Source of the DNA: Bacteroidota bacterium
Lineage (GTDB): Bacteria; Bacteroidota; Bacteroidia; Cytophagales; Cyclobacteriaceae
Assembly (NCBI GenBank): GCA_022567155.1
Contig: JADFHN010000028.1
Coordinates: 1-44,772 of the forward strand
Length of the DNA stretch: 44,772 bases
Direction: 5' to 3'
Part shown: piece by piece, positions 23,632-33,675 of the stretch
How positions within the stretch are numbered: position 1 is the first letter of the stretch
How the letters are laid out: each line of letters begins with the position of its first letter
The notes under the pieces: generated by a model
Seen by the model: the letters and a program-made list of their open reading frames with translations, nothing else
The model's database searches: none
What the model was told of the DNA's origin: nothing
Made by a program: the position numbers and the translations under genes

Positions 23632-24990
23632 ATGCGAAATTCAGAATTTTCAAGACGGAAGTTTATGCGGAAAATAACGCTCGGAGCTGCCGCTGCAACC
23701 ACTGTCCCCCATATTCTACTGGGTAGAAATTACGAAGATTTAATTTTAAGAAGAAAGGCTTTCAGTGCAAATGATAAAATCCAGATTGCATTAATTGGAG
23801 CAGGAGGAATGGGTACCGAAGACACCAGAACTGCGCTCAGAATTCCCGGAGTAAAACTCGTTGCAGTATGTGACCTGTACGAGGGAAGGCTCACTGCAGC
23901 GAAAGATAGATGGGGTGGAGATATAAAAGTTACGGGCGATTACCACGAGATCCTTGAAATGGGCGATGTGGATGCAGTGATAGTAGCAACACCCGACCAC
24001 TGGCATAATCAAATCTCAGTGGATGCAATGAACAAAGGAAAATCTGTTTACTGTGAAAAACCCATGGTTCACAGTATTGATGAAGGGATGGAAGTCTTGA
24101 AAACACAGGATAAAACAGGCATGATCTTCCAGGTAGGAAGCCAGGGAATGAGCTCGCTGGGAAACGAAAAAGCAAAAGAACTTTATGAAACCGGTGCAAT
24201 CGGCGAACTAAACTACGCAGAAGGTTTCTGGGCCAGAAACAGTCCCGCAGGCGCCTGGCAATATGCGATCCCTGAAGATGCTTCGCCTCAAACGGTTGAC
24301 TGGACACGCTATATCAGCAACACCACGCAACTGTCATTTGATCCGCTAAGGTTTTTCAGATGGAGAAATTACCGTGATTATGGCACAGGAGTATCAGGTG
24401 ATCTGTTTGTTCACCTTTTCTCCAGCTTGCATTATATTGTAAGTTCAAGTGGGCCGGACAAGATCATGGCTGCCGGCGGACTCAGGTACTGGAAAGACGG
24501 AAGAGAGGTTCCGGATATACTTTTAGGAATGTTTGATTATCCTGAAACGAAAACACATCCGGCATTTAATCTCTCATTGCGGGTTAATTTTGTTGACGGA
24601 ACTTCAGGAAGCACCTATCTCAGGCTTGTAGGCAACGAGGGCGCAATGGATGTGAAATGGGAAGAAGTAGTTCTGAGAAAAAATATTTCCGCTGGGCCTG
24701 CCGATGATCCGTTTTTAAAAGCAAAAGCAGGTGAACAGATTTCAAACTACAGCAGAAAACAAATGTTGCCCCCGCAAGAGGCAATTTATAAAGCCGGGAA
24801 TAATTATAAAGGTGCGCACTATGACCACTTTCACAATTTTTTCACCGGTGTTCGTACCTCCAAAAAGGTTCGCGAAGATGCACTTTTCGGTTATCGGGCT
24901 GCTGCGCCTGCGCTTGCTTGCAATAACAGCTATTTCGAAAGCAAGATTATACACTGGGATCCCGAAAATTTAAAAATTGTAAACGGATAA
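23632..24990 (+). CDS. Tat-exported Gfo/Idh/MocA oxidoreductase
   Basis: The start is placed at the ATG at 23632; an earlier GTG at 23608 only lengthens the signal. The N-terminus has a twin-arginine motif (SRRKFM) and a short hydrophobic run (LGAAAATTVPHILLG), so the protein should be exported folded with its cofactor. The mature part has a Rossmann fold (IALIGAGGMGTEDTR), the VCDLY strand end, VIVATPDHWH and the CEKPM motif of the family. The 452-residue length is normal. Such enzymes oxidise or reduce sugars with NAD(P), and some work on 3-keto sugars. The DUF1080 gene that follows supports this. Confidence 0.88.
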   Translation: MRNSEFSRRKFMRKITLGAAAATTVPHILLGRNYEDLILRRKAFSANDKIQIALIGAGGMGTEDTRTALRIPGVKLVAVCDLYEGRLTAAKDRWGGDIKVTGDYHEILEMGDVDAVIVATPDHWHNQISVDAMNKGKSVYCEKPMVHSIDEGMEVLKTQDKTGMIFQVGSQGMSSLGNEKAKELYETGAIGELNYAEGFWARNSPAGAWQYAIPEDASPQTVDWTRYISNTTQLSFDPLRFFRWRNYRDYGTGVSGDLFVHLFSSLHYIVSSSGPDKIMAAGGLRYWKDGREVPDILLGMFDYPETKTHPAFNLSLRVNFVDGTSGSTYLRLVGNEGAMDVKWEEVVLRKNISAGPADDPFLKAKAGEQISNYSRKQMLPPQEAIYKAGNNYKGAHYDHFHNFFTGVRTSKKVREDALFGYRAAAPALACNNSYFESKIIHWDPENLKIVNG

Positions 24991-25132
24991 TACCTATAAT
25001 AACATTTTTAGCCCAGGCATTGAAAATGTAAGAAAAAATTACATTGATAAAAAGCTATAATACATTCATTTTCAATCGCTTGTACTTTACCAAAAAAGTT
25101 CTAATGAACCTTTTGGGTTTAATGCAACAGAT

Positions 25133-25927
25133 ATGAAAAAAGTAATAACATCAGGCAGCGTTGTCCTTGCCATCTGCGTCTTATTGGCCGGTTGTGGTAA
25201 GCAGTCAAAGAAAAATAACGGGCAGGAAACCGAGCCTGCCGCACAGAATGAAAACCTGCAATAAATACCCTCGCCGAGGAAGAGGAATCGGCAGGCTGGG
25301 AACTTCTTTTTGATGGCAAAACCACAAATAAGTGGAGAGGATATAACAGAGATAGTTTTCCTGACAAAGGCTGGCACATCCGCGATGGAAACCTGGCCGT
25401 TGAGCATTCGAGCGCCAGTGAAGAAGGATTTGGCGGTGATATCATTACAATTGATACATTTGAAAACTTCGAATTCGGCCTTGAATTTCTGGTTTCAAAA
25501 GAGGGCAACAGCGGTATTGTTTATCGTGTAGTTGAAAAAGAAGGAAAACCAATATGGCATAATGCCCCGGAATACCAGATTCTCGACGACGAAACTTACA
25601 TTGAAGCTGCTGAAATGGATAGGAACACCCATCTAACAGGCGATAATTATGACCTGCATTCATCCATAGAAAAGAAGCTGAACCCAGAGGGAGAGTGGAA
25701 TCATGCTCTGATCATAATGAATAACAACCATGTAGAACATTGGCTGAACGGCGTTTAAAACCGTAGAATATGAAATTGAATCGCCTGAATGGGAAGCGCT
25801 TGTAGAAAAAAGCAAATTCAAAGATTATCCGGACTATGGCAGGGTAAAAACCGGCCATATCGGATTACAGGATCACGGTCACCTGATCATGTTCAGAAAT
25901 ATCAAAATCAGAAAACTTTTGCTGTGA
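25133..25927 (+). pseudogene. DUF1080 (3-keto-disaccharide hydrolase-like) lipoprotein gene with two frameshifts
   Basis: The gene starts with a lipoprotein signal (MKKVITSGSVVLAICVLLAG, then Cys). The first frame stops at TAA near 25263; the next frame continues as NTLAEEEESAGWELLFDGKT, the usual DUF1080 opening, through NKWRG, DGNLAVE and GNSGIVYR. At about 25756, in HWLNGV, one extra T moves the frame again, and the tail KTVEYEIESPEW to GHIGLQDHGHLIMFRNIKI ends at TGA 25925-25927. DUF1080 proteins have a concanavalin-like fold and some hydrolyse 3-keto-glycosides. The gene is whole in content but broken in two places, either by decay or by indels in the assembly. Confidence 0.75.
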
Positions 25928-26043
25928 TGTAAAAGCCATCGGATGGATTTACAATGGTACCAGAAATATCAACCACTCTAATGCCTGGCATATTCAATGC
26001 GTGTCTTCAAAAAAAAAGGCAAGAGTGCTTTTGCGCCTGCCTG

Positions 26044-27318
26044 TCAGGGTATCATTTCAAAGCCTGTATAGGGCGTCAGCACCTCCGGAATACGGATACC
26101 CTCCTCCGTCTGGTAGTTTTCGAGAATGGCTGCTACAATTCGTGGTAAAGCCAGGGCACTTCCGTTAAGTGTGTGCAAAAGCCTGGTTTTATTATCCGTG
26201 CCCTTAAAACGTAATTTAAGCCGGTTAGCCTGATAGGTTTCAAAATTACTTACCGAACTTACTTCGAGCCATTTTTTTTGGGCGGCCGAGAAAACCTCCA
26301 TGTCGTAGGTTATGGCCGATGTAAATCCGAGATCACCGCCACAAAGCCGGAGCACTCTGTATTTCAATCCAAGTTTTCTAATCAACCCTTCGATATGCTC
26401 GCGCATCTCGTCAAGTGTTTCGTATGACTTTTCAGGATGCTGAATCTGTACAATCTCCACTTTGTCGAACTGATGGAGCCGGTTCAGACCGCGTACATGC
26501 GATCCCCATGAACCCGCTTCCCTGCGAAAGCAGGGGGTGTACCCTGCATTTTTCACGGGCAGATCCTTTTCGTATAAAATCACATCTCTGTAAATGTTTG
26601 TTATTGGAACTTCAGCGGTCGGGATCAGATACAGGTTATCCTCTGTTGTATGGTACATCTGACCTTCTTTGTCAGGCAACTGGCCGGTACCGTAGCCCGA
26701 TTCTTCATTGATCAGAATTGGTGGTTGTATTTCCGTATAACCGGCTTTTTCTGCTTCAGTAAGAAAAAAGTTGATCAGAGCCCGCTGAAGCCGTGCCCCC
26801 TTTCCCTTATAAACGGGAAAACCTGCTCCGGTAAGTTTATTACCAAGTTCAAAATCTATGATGTCATAATTTTTAATCAACTCCCAGTGTGGTAATGCGC
26901 TGTCGCTTAATGCCGGAGCGTCACCCCATTCAGAAACTACTTCATTGTCATCCTCATTTGTACCCGGAGGAACCAGTGGGTGCGGTATATTAGGAATATC
27001 ATAAAGAAACAGTTTCAACGATTTCCGTATGGTATTCAGGCGTTCTTTTAGCTGTCCACCTTGTTGTTTTAACGCTGCAGTTTCCTCTTTCAGCAATGCT
27101 ACCTGCTCCGTTAATCCATGCTTAATAAAATTTCCGATTTCTTTTGCATTCGCATTGGCTTCAGCCAATACGGCATCGAGGTGTGACTGGGTTTCTTTAC
27201 GTTCAGTGTCAAGTCGAATCAGTTTATTTATTTTTTGTTCCGCCCCTGCAAAATTGCGCTTTTTCAACCCATCAATGACTTTTTCTCTGTGCTGTAAAAT
27301 ATCAGCTACTACAAGCAT
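26044..27318 (-). CDS. serS: Seryl-tRNA synthetase
   Basis: The enzyme charges tRNA-Ser (and tRNA-Sec where present). The 424-residue product has the N-terminal antiparallel coiled-coil arm that contacts the long variable arm of tRNA-Ser (about residues 25-105), then the class II catalytic core: PPILINEESGYGTGQLP, motif 2 CFRREAGSWG followed by RGLNRLHQF, and the closing LNGSALALPR motif 3 region. Length is normal. It stands alone on the minus strand. Confidence 0.97.
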   Translation of the reverse strand: MLVVADILQHREKVIDGLKKRNFAGAEQKINKLIRLDTERKETQSHLDAVLAEANANAKEIGNFIKHGLTEQVALLKEETAALKQQGGQLKERLNTIRKSLKLFLYDIPNIPHPLVPPGTNEDDNEVVSEWGDAPALSDSALPHWELIKNYDIIDFELGNKLTGAGFPVYKGKGARLQRALINFFLTEAEKAGYTEIQPPILINEESGYGTGQLPDKEGQMYHTTEDNLYLIPTAEVPITNIYRDVILYEKDLPVKNAGYTPCFRREAGSWGSHVRGLNRLHQFDKVEIVQIQHPEKSYETLDEMREHIEGLIRKLGLKYRVLRLCGGDLGFTSAITYDMEVFSAAQKKWLEVSSVSNFETYQANRLKLRFKGTDNKTRLLHTLNGSALALPRIVAAILENYQTEEGIRIPEVLTPYTGFEMIP

Positions 27319-27660
27319 ATTTAATCAGATTTTAGAAGCGCAAAGTAATGTAATTTTACCCTATTTTATATGAGAATCAGGATACGAAATCATTTATCAG
27401 ATCAAAATCAATTTAAAACCCTTATATTTCTTGACAAATATGATGCATTGCTATATTATTGCATGAACAACAAAAGAAAACAGCCGGTTCCGGCATGTTT
27501 TTTAGTATCACCCTGTTTATATTTAGATTAAACTAAATTCATAAGTAAACGTAATTTCTGTTGTAGTCATACTGATTAAATATCCTTGATATCTTAATAT
27601 TCATATTCTTTACACAAATTCTAAACAAAACAAACCTGTTTTAAATTTTTATTTCTTGCT
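27319..27660. other. Intergenic region between divergent serS and rho
   Basis: No gene or RNA was recognised in these 342 bases. The stretch is strongly AT-rich. It must contain promoters for both genes, but no pair of TTTG and TAnnTTTG boxes with proper spacing stands out. An imperfect inverted repeat (ATGCATTGC and TTGCATGA) lies around 27441-27465, too weak to call. Confidence 0.4.
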
Positions 27661-29235
27661 ATGTACACTATTGATGAACTAAATGTCAGACTTCTTTCTG
27701 AATTGAAAGAGATTGCAGAAGAGCTGGATATCAGCAACTATAAAAAACTATCAAAAAAAGACCTTATTTATAAAATTCTGGACCAGCAGGCAGTGACTCC
27801 AGATGTAAAAAACAATAAAAAGAAACCAAAACCTTCACGGATCAAAAGAGAAAATGTGGCGGTCGAAACCGAACAAACTGCAGACGAATTGCTTGAATCA
27901 TTTAAAATAGAGATGGATGAAAGCATCACTTCATTTGACCTGGAACCCGTAGTAGAGGCAATAGAGCCGGCGGATGAAGAAATCAGCGACCATAAGGTTG
28001 AGAAGAAAGTGAGCGATTCACCTGATAAACCTGATGCGCACAAATCAAAAGAGTACAGGGAAAAGCGAGAACCTCGTGAACCAGAGCAACGGGAGAAAAA
28101 AGGTGTAAGCATTAAAGAATTTGACGGAGCTATTGAAAACGAAGGCGTTCTTGAGATCATGCAGGACGGTTACGGATTTCTGCGCTCTTCCGACTATCAT
28201 TATCTTGCCAGCCCTGACGACATATACGTATCTCCTTCGCAGATCAAACTTTTCGGTCTTAAAACAGGTGACACAGTAAGGGGCCAAATCAGGCCACCAA
28301 AGGAAGGTGAAAAATATTTTGCCCTGCTTCGGGTAGAGTCGGTTAACGGGAAAACCACTGAGGAGATCAGAGACCGAATTCCATTTGAATACCTGACACC
28401 AATGTTTCCGGACGAAAAATTGAACCTCAGCACCAAACCGGACAAATATTCCACACGTATTCTTGATCTTTTTTCGCCTATAGGAAAAGGGCAGCGTGGA
28501 ATGATTGTAGCACAGCCTAAAACAGGTAAAACGGTTCTTCTAAAACAAATTGCCAACGCAATTGCAGAAAACCATCCCGAGGTGTATCTTATCATTCTCC
28601 TGATTGATGAAAGGCCGGAGGAAGTTACTGATATGGCCCGGAGCGTAAATGCGGAAGTTATTGCCTCCACCTTTGACGAGCCGGCTGAAAAACATGTAAA
28701 AGTTTCAACCATTGTTCTGGAAAAAGCCAAGCGAATGGTAGAATGCGGTCATGATGTAGTTATCTTACTCGATTCCATCACACGCCTTGCACGAGCGCAT
28801 AATACAGTGATTCCTTCATCCGGCAAGATCCTTTCGGGCGGGGTGGATGCGAACGCCCTTCATAAACCCAAGCGGTTTTTCGGAGCTGCACGGAATGTAG
28901 AGAACGGCGGATCGCTTACCATTATTGCCACTGCGCTTATTGAAACCGGTTCAAAAATGGATGAAGTGATTTTCGAGGAATTCAAAGGAACCGGTAACAT
29001 GGAGCTTGTGCTGGATCGCAAACTATCGAACAAACGGGTTTACCCGGCTATCGACGTGCCTGCATCAGGTACACGCCGCGAAGACCTGCTTATGGACAAG
29101 GAAGAACTTCAGCGTATCTGGATACTACGTAAGTTTATGTCGGATATGAATTCCAGTGAAGCCATTGAATTCCTGCTGTCCAGAATGAAAGGAACCCGAA
29201 ACAATGAGGAATTCCTTATTTCGATGAATGGATAG
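27661..29235 (+). CDS. rho: Transcription termination factor Rho
   Basis: Rho is the hexameric RNA helicase that ends transcription of untranslated RNA. The 524-residue protein is longer than the 419 residues of the E. coli form. The N-terminal Rho_N helices (residues ~1-45) are followed by a charged, low-complexity insert (~45-155) of the kind common in Bacteroidota. The RNA-binding cold-shock-like domain ([15 protein letters not shown]) comes next, then the ATPase domain with Walker A QPKTGKT, Walker [14 protein letters not shown], and [10 protein letters not shown]. All catalytic parts are intact. Confidence 0.97.
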   Translation: MYTIDELNVRLLSELKEIAEELDISNYKKLSKKDLIYKILDQQAVTPDVKNNKKKPKPSRIKRENVAVETEQTADELLESFKIEMDESITSFDLEPVVEAIEPADEEISDHKVEKKVSDSPDKPDAHKSKEYREKREPREPEQREKKGVSIKEFDGAIENEGVLEIMQDGYGFLRSSDYHYLASPDDIYVSPSQIKLFGLKTGDTVRGQIRPPKEGEKYFALLRVESVNGKTTEEIRDRIPFEYLTPMFPDEKLNLSTKPDKYSTRILDLFSPIGKGQRGMIVAQPKTGKTVLLKQIANAIAENHPEVYLIILLIDERPEEVTDMARSVNAEVIASTFDEPAEKHVKVSTIVLEKAKRMVECGHDVVILLDSITRLARAHNTVIPSSGKILSGGVDANALHKPKRFFGAARNVENGGSLTIIATALIETGSKMDEVIFEEFKGTGNMELVLDRKLSNKRVYPAIDVPASGTRREDLLMDKEELQRIWILRKFMSDMNSSEAIEFLLSRMKGTRNNEEFLISMNG

Positions 29236-29304
29236 GATAACCGGAACTAACTCATCAACTGGTTATAGGGACACACTATAACCAAATAGTATGACAAAGT
29301 CCGT

Positions 29305-30519
29305 TTATTTTCCATCTACATAATCCTGTAAATAGGCAAATTCTTGCGTAAGCGACCCGTTCTTTGTGATTGTACCTCGTGCAATAATACCCTGATCATC
29401 GGTTCTGAGCAACGAAGGCAGTACATTGGCAATAAGTTGTTCACCAAAATTGTTGGAGGAGTCTTTAGGTAGCTCACATGGAAGATTATCAACCGCCATC
29501 ATGGTTATGTTGCTTTCATCAGACATTGGTTTTTCAACCGTATCCGTTTTCGGATTATAATCATATACCGGATCATCAATGGTGCTGGCTTTTTTTGTGC
29601 TCGGGATTGACCCTTCAATATCGCAGGTAATATCAGCAACTACTTTTATTCTGAAATCCAGCTTCAGAATATCTTCTCTTGTGAACAAGACCGGCGCATC
29701 CGGATCCCAATACGCCGCGGCAATCAGCAGGTCTGTATTCCTGGCAAACTTATAGAAGTCTGATTCGAATCTCTCCGGATGTTCATGAAATTCCTGTCTG
29801 TCAAAGGGCTTTCCGTTGCGGTTCTTATTATAATATTTGCTTCTGAATTGAGTATAGACCGGAATATCATACGTCATGGAAAGATATTCCTCTGGAAATA
29901 CGTTCTTAATACCCATGCCATCCAGAACTTCCATGGCACCTTTAGCTACCCTTCCTCCTCCGGTGATGGCAATTTTAACGGGGGGTAGGGCCACCTTATT
30001 ATACTCATTTTTTAAATCTTCAAGACCATCGCATTCATACGCGCGCCTGAGTTTAAACAATTTATAACGCAATCCATAGGTGAGTATGCCATTGTAAGCG
30101 CCTACAATGCCTGCATATAGCCCGAATGCGATTACGCGTGCTCCCGACGTGTCGGTAAGGCACTCATAATCAATGAGCCTAATTTTTTTTCTCAGAATTT
30201 CACGAATCAATACCCTGTTATAAGGTTGTTCTTTTGTGGTATGCGAAAAAAACAGGTAGGCTGTATTCTCGATAAATTCAATTACCGGAACCTCTTTTAT
30301 CCCCAGCAGTATATCACATTCCAGCATGTTGTCGGCCATCTCAATCTGTTCGTTAGCATATTCCAGGTCGCTGCAGCAACGAACCGGGCTTTTTTGAACG
30401 ATAATTTTTAATTCAGGAAAAATTTTCTCTACGCGCACACATTGCTGTGGTGTAAGCGCTACCCGCTCATCAACAGGAATTTTTCCTTCTTTCAATATTC
30501 CGATTATTATCTTGCTCAT
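29305..30519 (-). CDS. AlaDH/PNT-type dehydrogenase, saccharopine-dehydrogenase-like
   Basis: The start is taken at ATG 30519 (MSKIIIGILKEGKIPVDERV). The 404-residue product has the N-terminal AlaDH/PNT domain, with KEGK..DERVALTPQQ, and a Rossmann motif AITGGGRVAKGAMEVL at about residue 203. This pairing is shared by alanine dehydrogenase, the transhydrogenase alpha subunit and NAD-dependent saccharopine dehydrogenase (LYS1 type). The C-terminal VVADITCDIEGSIPST and MAVDNLPCELP motifs are closest to the saccharopine/lysine-ketoglutarate reductase type. The substrate remains uncertain. The gene has no metabolic partner nearby. Confidence 0.8.
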   Translation of the reverse strand: MSKIIIGILKEGKIPVDERVALTPQQCVRVEKIFPELKIIVQKSPVRCCSDLEYANEQIEMADNMLECDILLGIKEVPVIEFIENTAYLFFSHTTKEQPYNRVLIREILRKKIRLIDYECLTDTSGARVIAFGLYAGIVGAYNGILTYGLRYKLFKLRRAYECDGLEDLKNEYNKVALPPVKIAITGGGRVAKGAMEVLDGMGIKNVFPEEYLSMTYDIPVYTQFRSKYYNKNRNGKPFDRQEFHEHPERFESDFYKFARNTDLLIAAAYWDPDAPVLFTREDILKLDFRIKVVADITCDIEGSIPSTKKASTIDDPVYDYNPKTDTVEKPMSDESNITMMAVDNLPCELPKDSSNNFGEQLIANVLPSLLRTDDQGIIARGTITKNGSLTQEFAYLQDYVDGK

Positions 30520-30571
30520 TTTTCGGTGTAAATTATAAAAGAATTCCAAATTTAGTTTCTTTACAGTACCT

Positions 30572-30579
30572 TAAATTTG
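30572..30579 (+). promoter_or_regulatory. Candidate -7 box for the truncated membrane gene
   Basis: TAAATTTG matches TAnnTTTG, 17 bases upstream of the ATG at 30596. It suggests the gene was once expressed before its 3' part was lost. Confidence 0.35.
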
Positions 30580-30595
30580 CATGCTATAACAATTG

Positions 30596-30847
30596 ATGAT
30601 GAATGAACAATACCTCATTCTTGCAGGATTATGGATTATTTATTTTGCACTTCACAGCGTTTTTGCAGCTACCTCGCTTAAAAAATATTTTTATGACCAT
30701 TTAAGTAATACTTTACGATCTTACCTGATAGTCTATTCTTTCATTGCAACAATAGGGCTGATTGCTGTCGTGCTATATGTTTTCGTAAATACAGACCTTC
30801 AAGACCATCGTAAACTAAACTGCACTAGTTTTGAAGATCAGCTTTAG
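30596..30847 (+). pseudogene. Truncated NnrU/isoprenylcysteine methyltransferase-like membrane protein
   Basis: About 66 residues of a membrane protein are left: two or three hydrophobic helices starting LILAGLWIIYFALHSVFA and ending around VVLYVFVNTDLQ. The LHS motif in the first helix is typical of NnrU and related small methyltransferase-like membrane proteins, which run to about 200 residues. After about 30797 the frame goes on with unrelated residues to a TAG/TAA region where a transposase remnant lies on the other strand. No 3' part of the gene appears beyond the insertion remnants, so it is truncated, not just interrupted. Confidence 0.55.
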
Positions 30848-31093
30848 TTTCGAATATGGGTAGATTGTTTGGGTTTCATTTAATAATTCGCACAGTTTTA
30901 TTACAGCTTCATTTGTTCTTGGTATAGAAATCGAATGCAAAACTATCGTTAGCGTATTGTTTTGATAATCGGGTATCATATTGTCGTCGCTTGAAAATAT
31001 TTCTTTTAATAATATGCGTCCGTTGTTTTTTGCACCTTTATAAAATACTGTAATGATGTTGTACCAGGCTGTGTCAGCCTTGTAAGCCGACAT
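30815..31093 (-). mobile_element. C-terminal fragment of a transposase-like protein
   Basis: The 92-residue frame reads DDNMIPDYQNNTLTIVLHSI and SIPRTNEAVIKLCELLNETQ. From memory this matches the end of a family of putative Bacteroidota transposases ("IIPDY.N.TLTI.LHSLSTPR.N.A...LC.LLN.T"). No catalytic domain is present and the frame opens at an ATG without its upstream part, so it is a scrap. It separates the truncated membrane gene from the IS3 remnant. The family call is not certain. Confidence 0.45.
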
Positions 31094-31201
31094 GATGATT
31101 GCATTTTTAAATTTCTTACTTTCCTGTTTAAGTTTGTTATATCGCTCTTGTTAAGGCATTTCGGCCAAACTTATGCGTGAAGGTTCTCTGTCCCTTTTTT
31201 C

Positions 31202-32506
31202 TTAGAGCTTTGTTATTTCTTCGTTATAGACATTAATTTCATTATCAAATATAGTCATCAATGGTCTTTGTTTGAGTCCATACATAGTCCATTTAGGCTC
31301 GAACTGTATTGGGGTTAGATAGCCCAAGCTTTTATGAGCTCTTTTATTGTTGTAGTTATCAACTGCTTTTTTAACATATCTCTGTATTTGCTGAAAGTGT
31401 TGTGGCTTCCAGTAGTTTAAATATTCTTCATTAATGGTTCTGTTTATACGTTCTGCATAGGCATTATCCTGTGCTGTTAGACCCATGCTTATTGAGCATC
31501 CATTTTGCTTTAACAGCGATATATACTCCTTGTAGTTATATTGACTGAGACTCGATCAGAATGATGTATCTGAGGCGCCTGGCAATCTTTGAGTGCCATC
31601 ATTAACGCTTTTATTAGCTGAAGCCCGCATATAATCAGACACCTGATATCCTACGATCTTTCATGTGTAGTCATCCAAAATAAAGACTGTATAGTAGAAT
31701 TTATCACCCACATCTATGTAAGTGATGTCCGACTGCCATACAATAGAAGGACTTGTGATACGCATGCCTTTGATCAGGTTAAGATAATATATCTTTGAGG
31801 CGATGGTAGTACGCTTGCAGTTTTTATACTTGTGCACTCTATAACCAAGCTGCATGAATGTATCCACAAAACGATCTCTGCCAATAAAATCAGGCTTCAG
31901 TGTATAATACATCTTTTCAACCCCACAACCGGGATGTTCCCTACGCAACTCATCAGCTTCCAACTCCAGTTGTTCTAACTGATGGTCAAAAACAGCTTGT
32001 CTTTAAGCATACTGATGTACAGCTTGCTTATGCCAACGGTATTATATAACTGATTCATTGAACAGCTTATTTTATTTTGGTTTTTCCGGAACCAGGCGAT
32101 TGTAGGGTGTTGAAGTTTTTTTTCAGATCGATATCTAATTCTTCTTTGGCTATTTCTATCATCTTATCCAAATTGTCAATCATGATTTGTTTCTGGCTAC
32201 AACTCACTCCAGTTCCCTGATACGGTTCTCTAAATCCCTAATCTTTGAAGTACTGCTTTCTTTCATCTCCATTATTCTATAACCTTGTTCGTTAAAGTTA
32301 GAGTATTTATAAATCCAACAGTAAATGCTTCTGTTACTAATTACATGAAGCTTTTCTAATTGTGGAGCACTAATCTTTCAACTTTCAAATTCCGAAACAA
32401 GTTGTTTCTTAAACTCTTCAGAATACATTCGATGCTTTCTAATTAATTTGATGTTTGCTTTCATATAAATTGACTTTAAGTGGTCAACCTATTTCAGGCA
32501 AGGTCA
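31202..32506 (-). mobile_element. Decayed IS3-family insertion sequence
   Basis: Read on the minus strand, the element starts with a TGACCT end at 32506 and has OrfA at about 32462 (MKANIKLIRKHRMYSEEFKK), with an in-frame TGA after EFES and a frameshift near ELE. OrfB is spread over several frames. N-terminal pieces QAVHQYA and LEQLELEADELRREHPG lead to the frame 31661-31963 with the first catalytic Asp (IVWQSDITYID). A TGA stop follows ILDDYT. The end is in frame 31202-31486 with the catalytic Glu (DNAYAERINRTINEEYLNYW) and the typical RAHKSLGYLTP tail. At least four inactivating changes are visible, and the right terminal repeat is missing. The element cannot move by itself. Confidence 0.85.
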
Positions 32507-32541
32507 GACATACAACATTCAACATTCAACATTTAGTATAT

Positions 32542-33192
32542 TTAAAGTTTCAGAAGTTTAAAGGCATGTGTCCACCTGTTTTCCCGAATTCCGGGAATAC
32601 AATACAGCATGCAAAGTGGTTCGATAGCCCGTGCAGCTTCTATTTTACCCATATCTTCAATGTCCCAGCCAAACTGATCCAGTATTTCTATCACCGTTTT
32701 TTTGGCATTTCCATCGTTACCACAAATAAACATCGTCGGTTTACTTTCGAAAGGGGGATCTACCATATATGCGGAATTAATGCTGTTAAAGGCTTTAACA
32801 AAATGCGCAGCAGGAAAAGCATTTTGAAGTTGCTCCATTAGCGATTCATCCAGGTTGGTAAAGAACTTCAGTACACCGTTCTCCGGTGGTGTATCTTCGA
32901 TGGGGTTGGATGCATCAATTATGGTTTTACCGTTAAGGTTTTCAGTGCCCGCCAGTTCAAGCACTTCTTTTGCCGCCGAACCTTTTACTGCGAGCACGAT
33001 AATGTCACCAAAAGCCGCTGTTTCGGCGAAACTACCAACAGTGCCGTTTTCACCTGCCGTTTCATTCCATTCAGAAAGTTTGGCAGCATTTCTGGTTCCT
33101 ACCATTACCCGGTAACCATGCTTAATAAATCCACTTCCGAGAGATTGTCCTACTACTCCAGAGCCCAAAATACCTATTTTGTTCGTTTTCAT
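32542..33192 (-). CDS. F420-dependent NADP-oxidoreductase-like Rossmann protein
   Basis: The 216-residue product has an N-terminal dinucleotide site GILGSGVVGQSLGSGF and a basic patch soon after (VGTRNAAKL), which favours NADP. It keeps the VKAFNSINS segment typical of the NADP_Rossmann/F420-oxidoreductase family. Bacteroidota generally lack F420, so the bacterial homologue probably uses another partner. It lies 49 bases after the marR gene on the same strand, and each gene has a similar palindromic element before it. This suggests control by that regulator. Confidence 0.82.
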   Translation of the reverse strand: MKTNKIGILGSGVVGQSLGSGFIKHGYRVMVGTRNAAKLSEWNETAGENGTVGSFAETAAFGDIIVLAVKGSAAKEVLELAGTENLNGKTIIDASNPIEDTPPENGVLKFFTNLDESLMEQLQNAFPAAHFVKAFNSINSAYMVDPPFESKPTMFICGNDGNAKKTVIEILDQFGWDIEDMGKIEAARAIEPLCMLYCIPGIRENRWTHAFKLLKL

Positions 33193-33210
33193 AGTATTTT
33201 ATATATTTGC

Positions 33211-33222
33211 TTGTACATACAA
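33211..33222. promoter_or_regulatory. Operator candidate before the oxidoreductase
   Basis: TTGTACATACAA is a near palindrome and shares the ten bases GTACATACAA, in the same orientation, with the perfect palindrome upstream of marR. It lies 19 bases upstream of the oxidoreductase start. Binding by the MarR protein is inferred. Confidence 0.45.
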
Positions 33223-33241
33223 TTATTATATAATATAAATA

Positions 33242-33670
33242 TTAAAAATCAAGTTTTTTGGATGCTTCATAAACCAGTACAGTAAGCTCATCGCCCTTTC
33301 CTTCACCCAATAATGTCGTGTATCTGTTATAAAGGTTTCTCCAGGCTTTTTTAATTTTCATATCCAGTTTCAGGCTTTCTTCCGTAGGATATACTTTCGT
33401 AAATTTTCCATTAGTTTTACGTGTTACATACTCTCTATGCTCCATTTTTTCAATTAACCGGGTTACAGTAGAGGGACTTAGTTGCATTTGCTCACTTAGC
33501 TCACCAGGCTGAATACCTGGCTTGTCATTTACACTCATCAGCAGGAATGCATAAGACGGCGCTAGCCCGGTAATGGAAAACTCTTCCTCCGCCATACGGG
33601 TCATCACCCGGCCAAGTGTATTGGATGAGTAATACAGGCATCCGGAATATTTAGAATCGTTGTCGTTCAT
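33242..33670 (-). CDS. MarR-family transcriptional regulator
   Basis: The 142-residue protein has the MarR layout: dimerisation helices at both ends and a winged helix-turn-helix in the middle (PGIQPGELSEQMQLSPSTVT, then RLIEKMEHREYV as wing and recognition region). Members of the family bind short palindromes and release DNA on binding a small ligand or on oxidation. A perfect 16-bp palindrome lies inside its own promoter, so autorepression is likely. The oxidoreductase gene follows on the same strand. Confidence 0.88.
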   Translation of the reverse strand: MNDNDSKYSGCLYYSSNTLGRVMTRMAEEEFSITGLAPSYAFLLMSVNDKPGIQPGELSEQMQLSPSTVTRLIEKMEHREYVTRKTNGKFTKVYPTEESLKLDMKIKKAWRNLYNRYTTLLGEGKGDELTVLVYEASKKLDF

Positions 33671-33675
33671 ATATG

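Noticed and set aside
25093-25114. AAAAGTTC and GAACCTTTT as a terminator before the DUF1080 gene
   Set aside because: The stem has a bulge and no good T run after it, so it is too weak to call.
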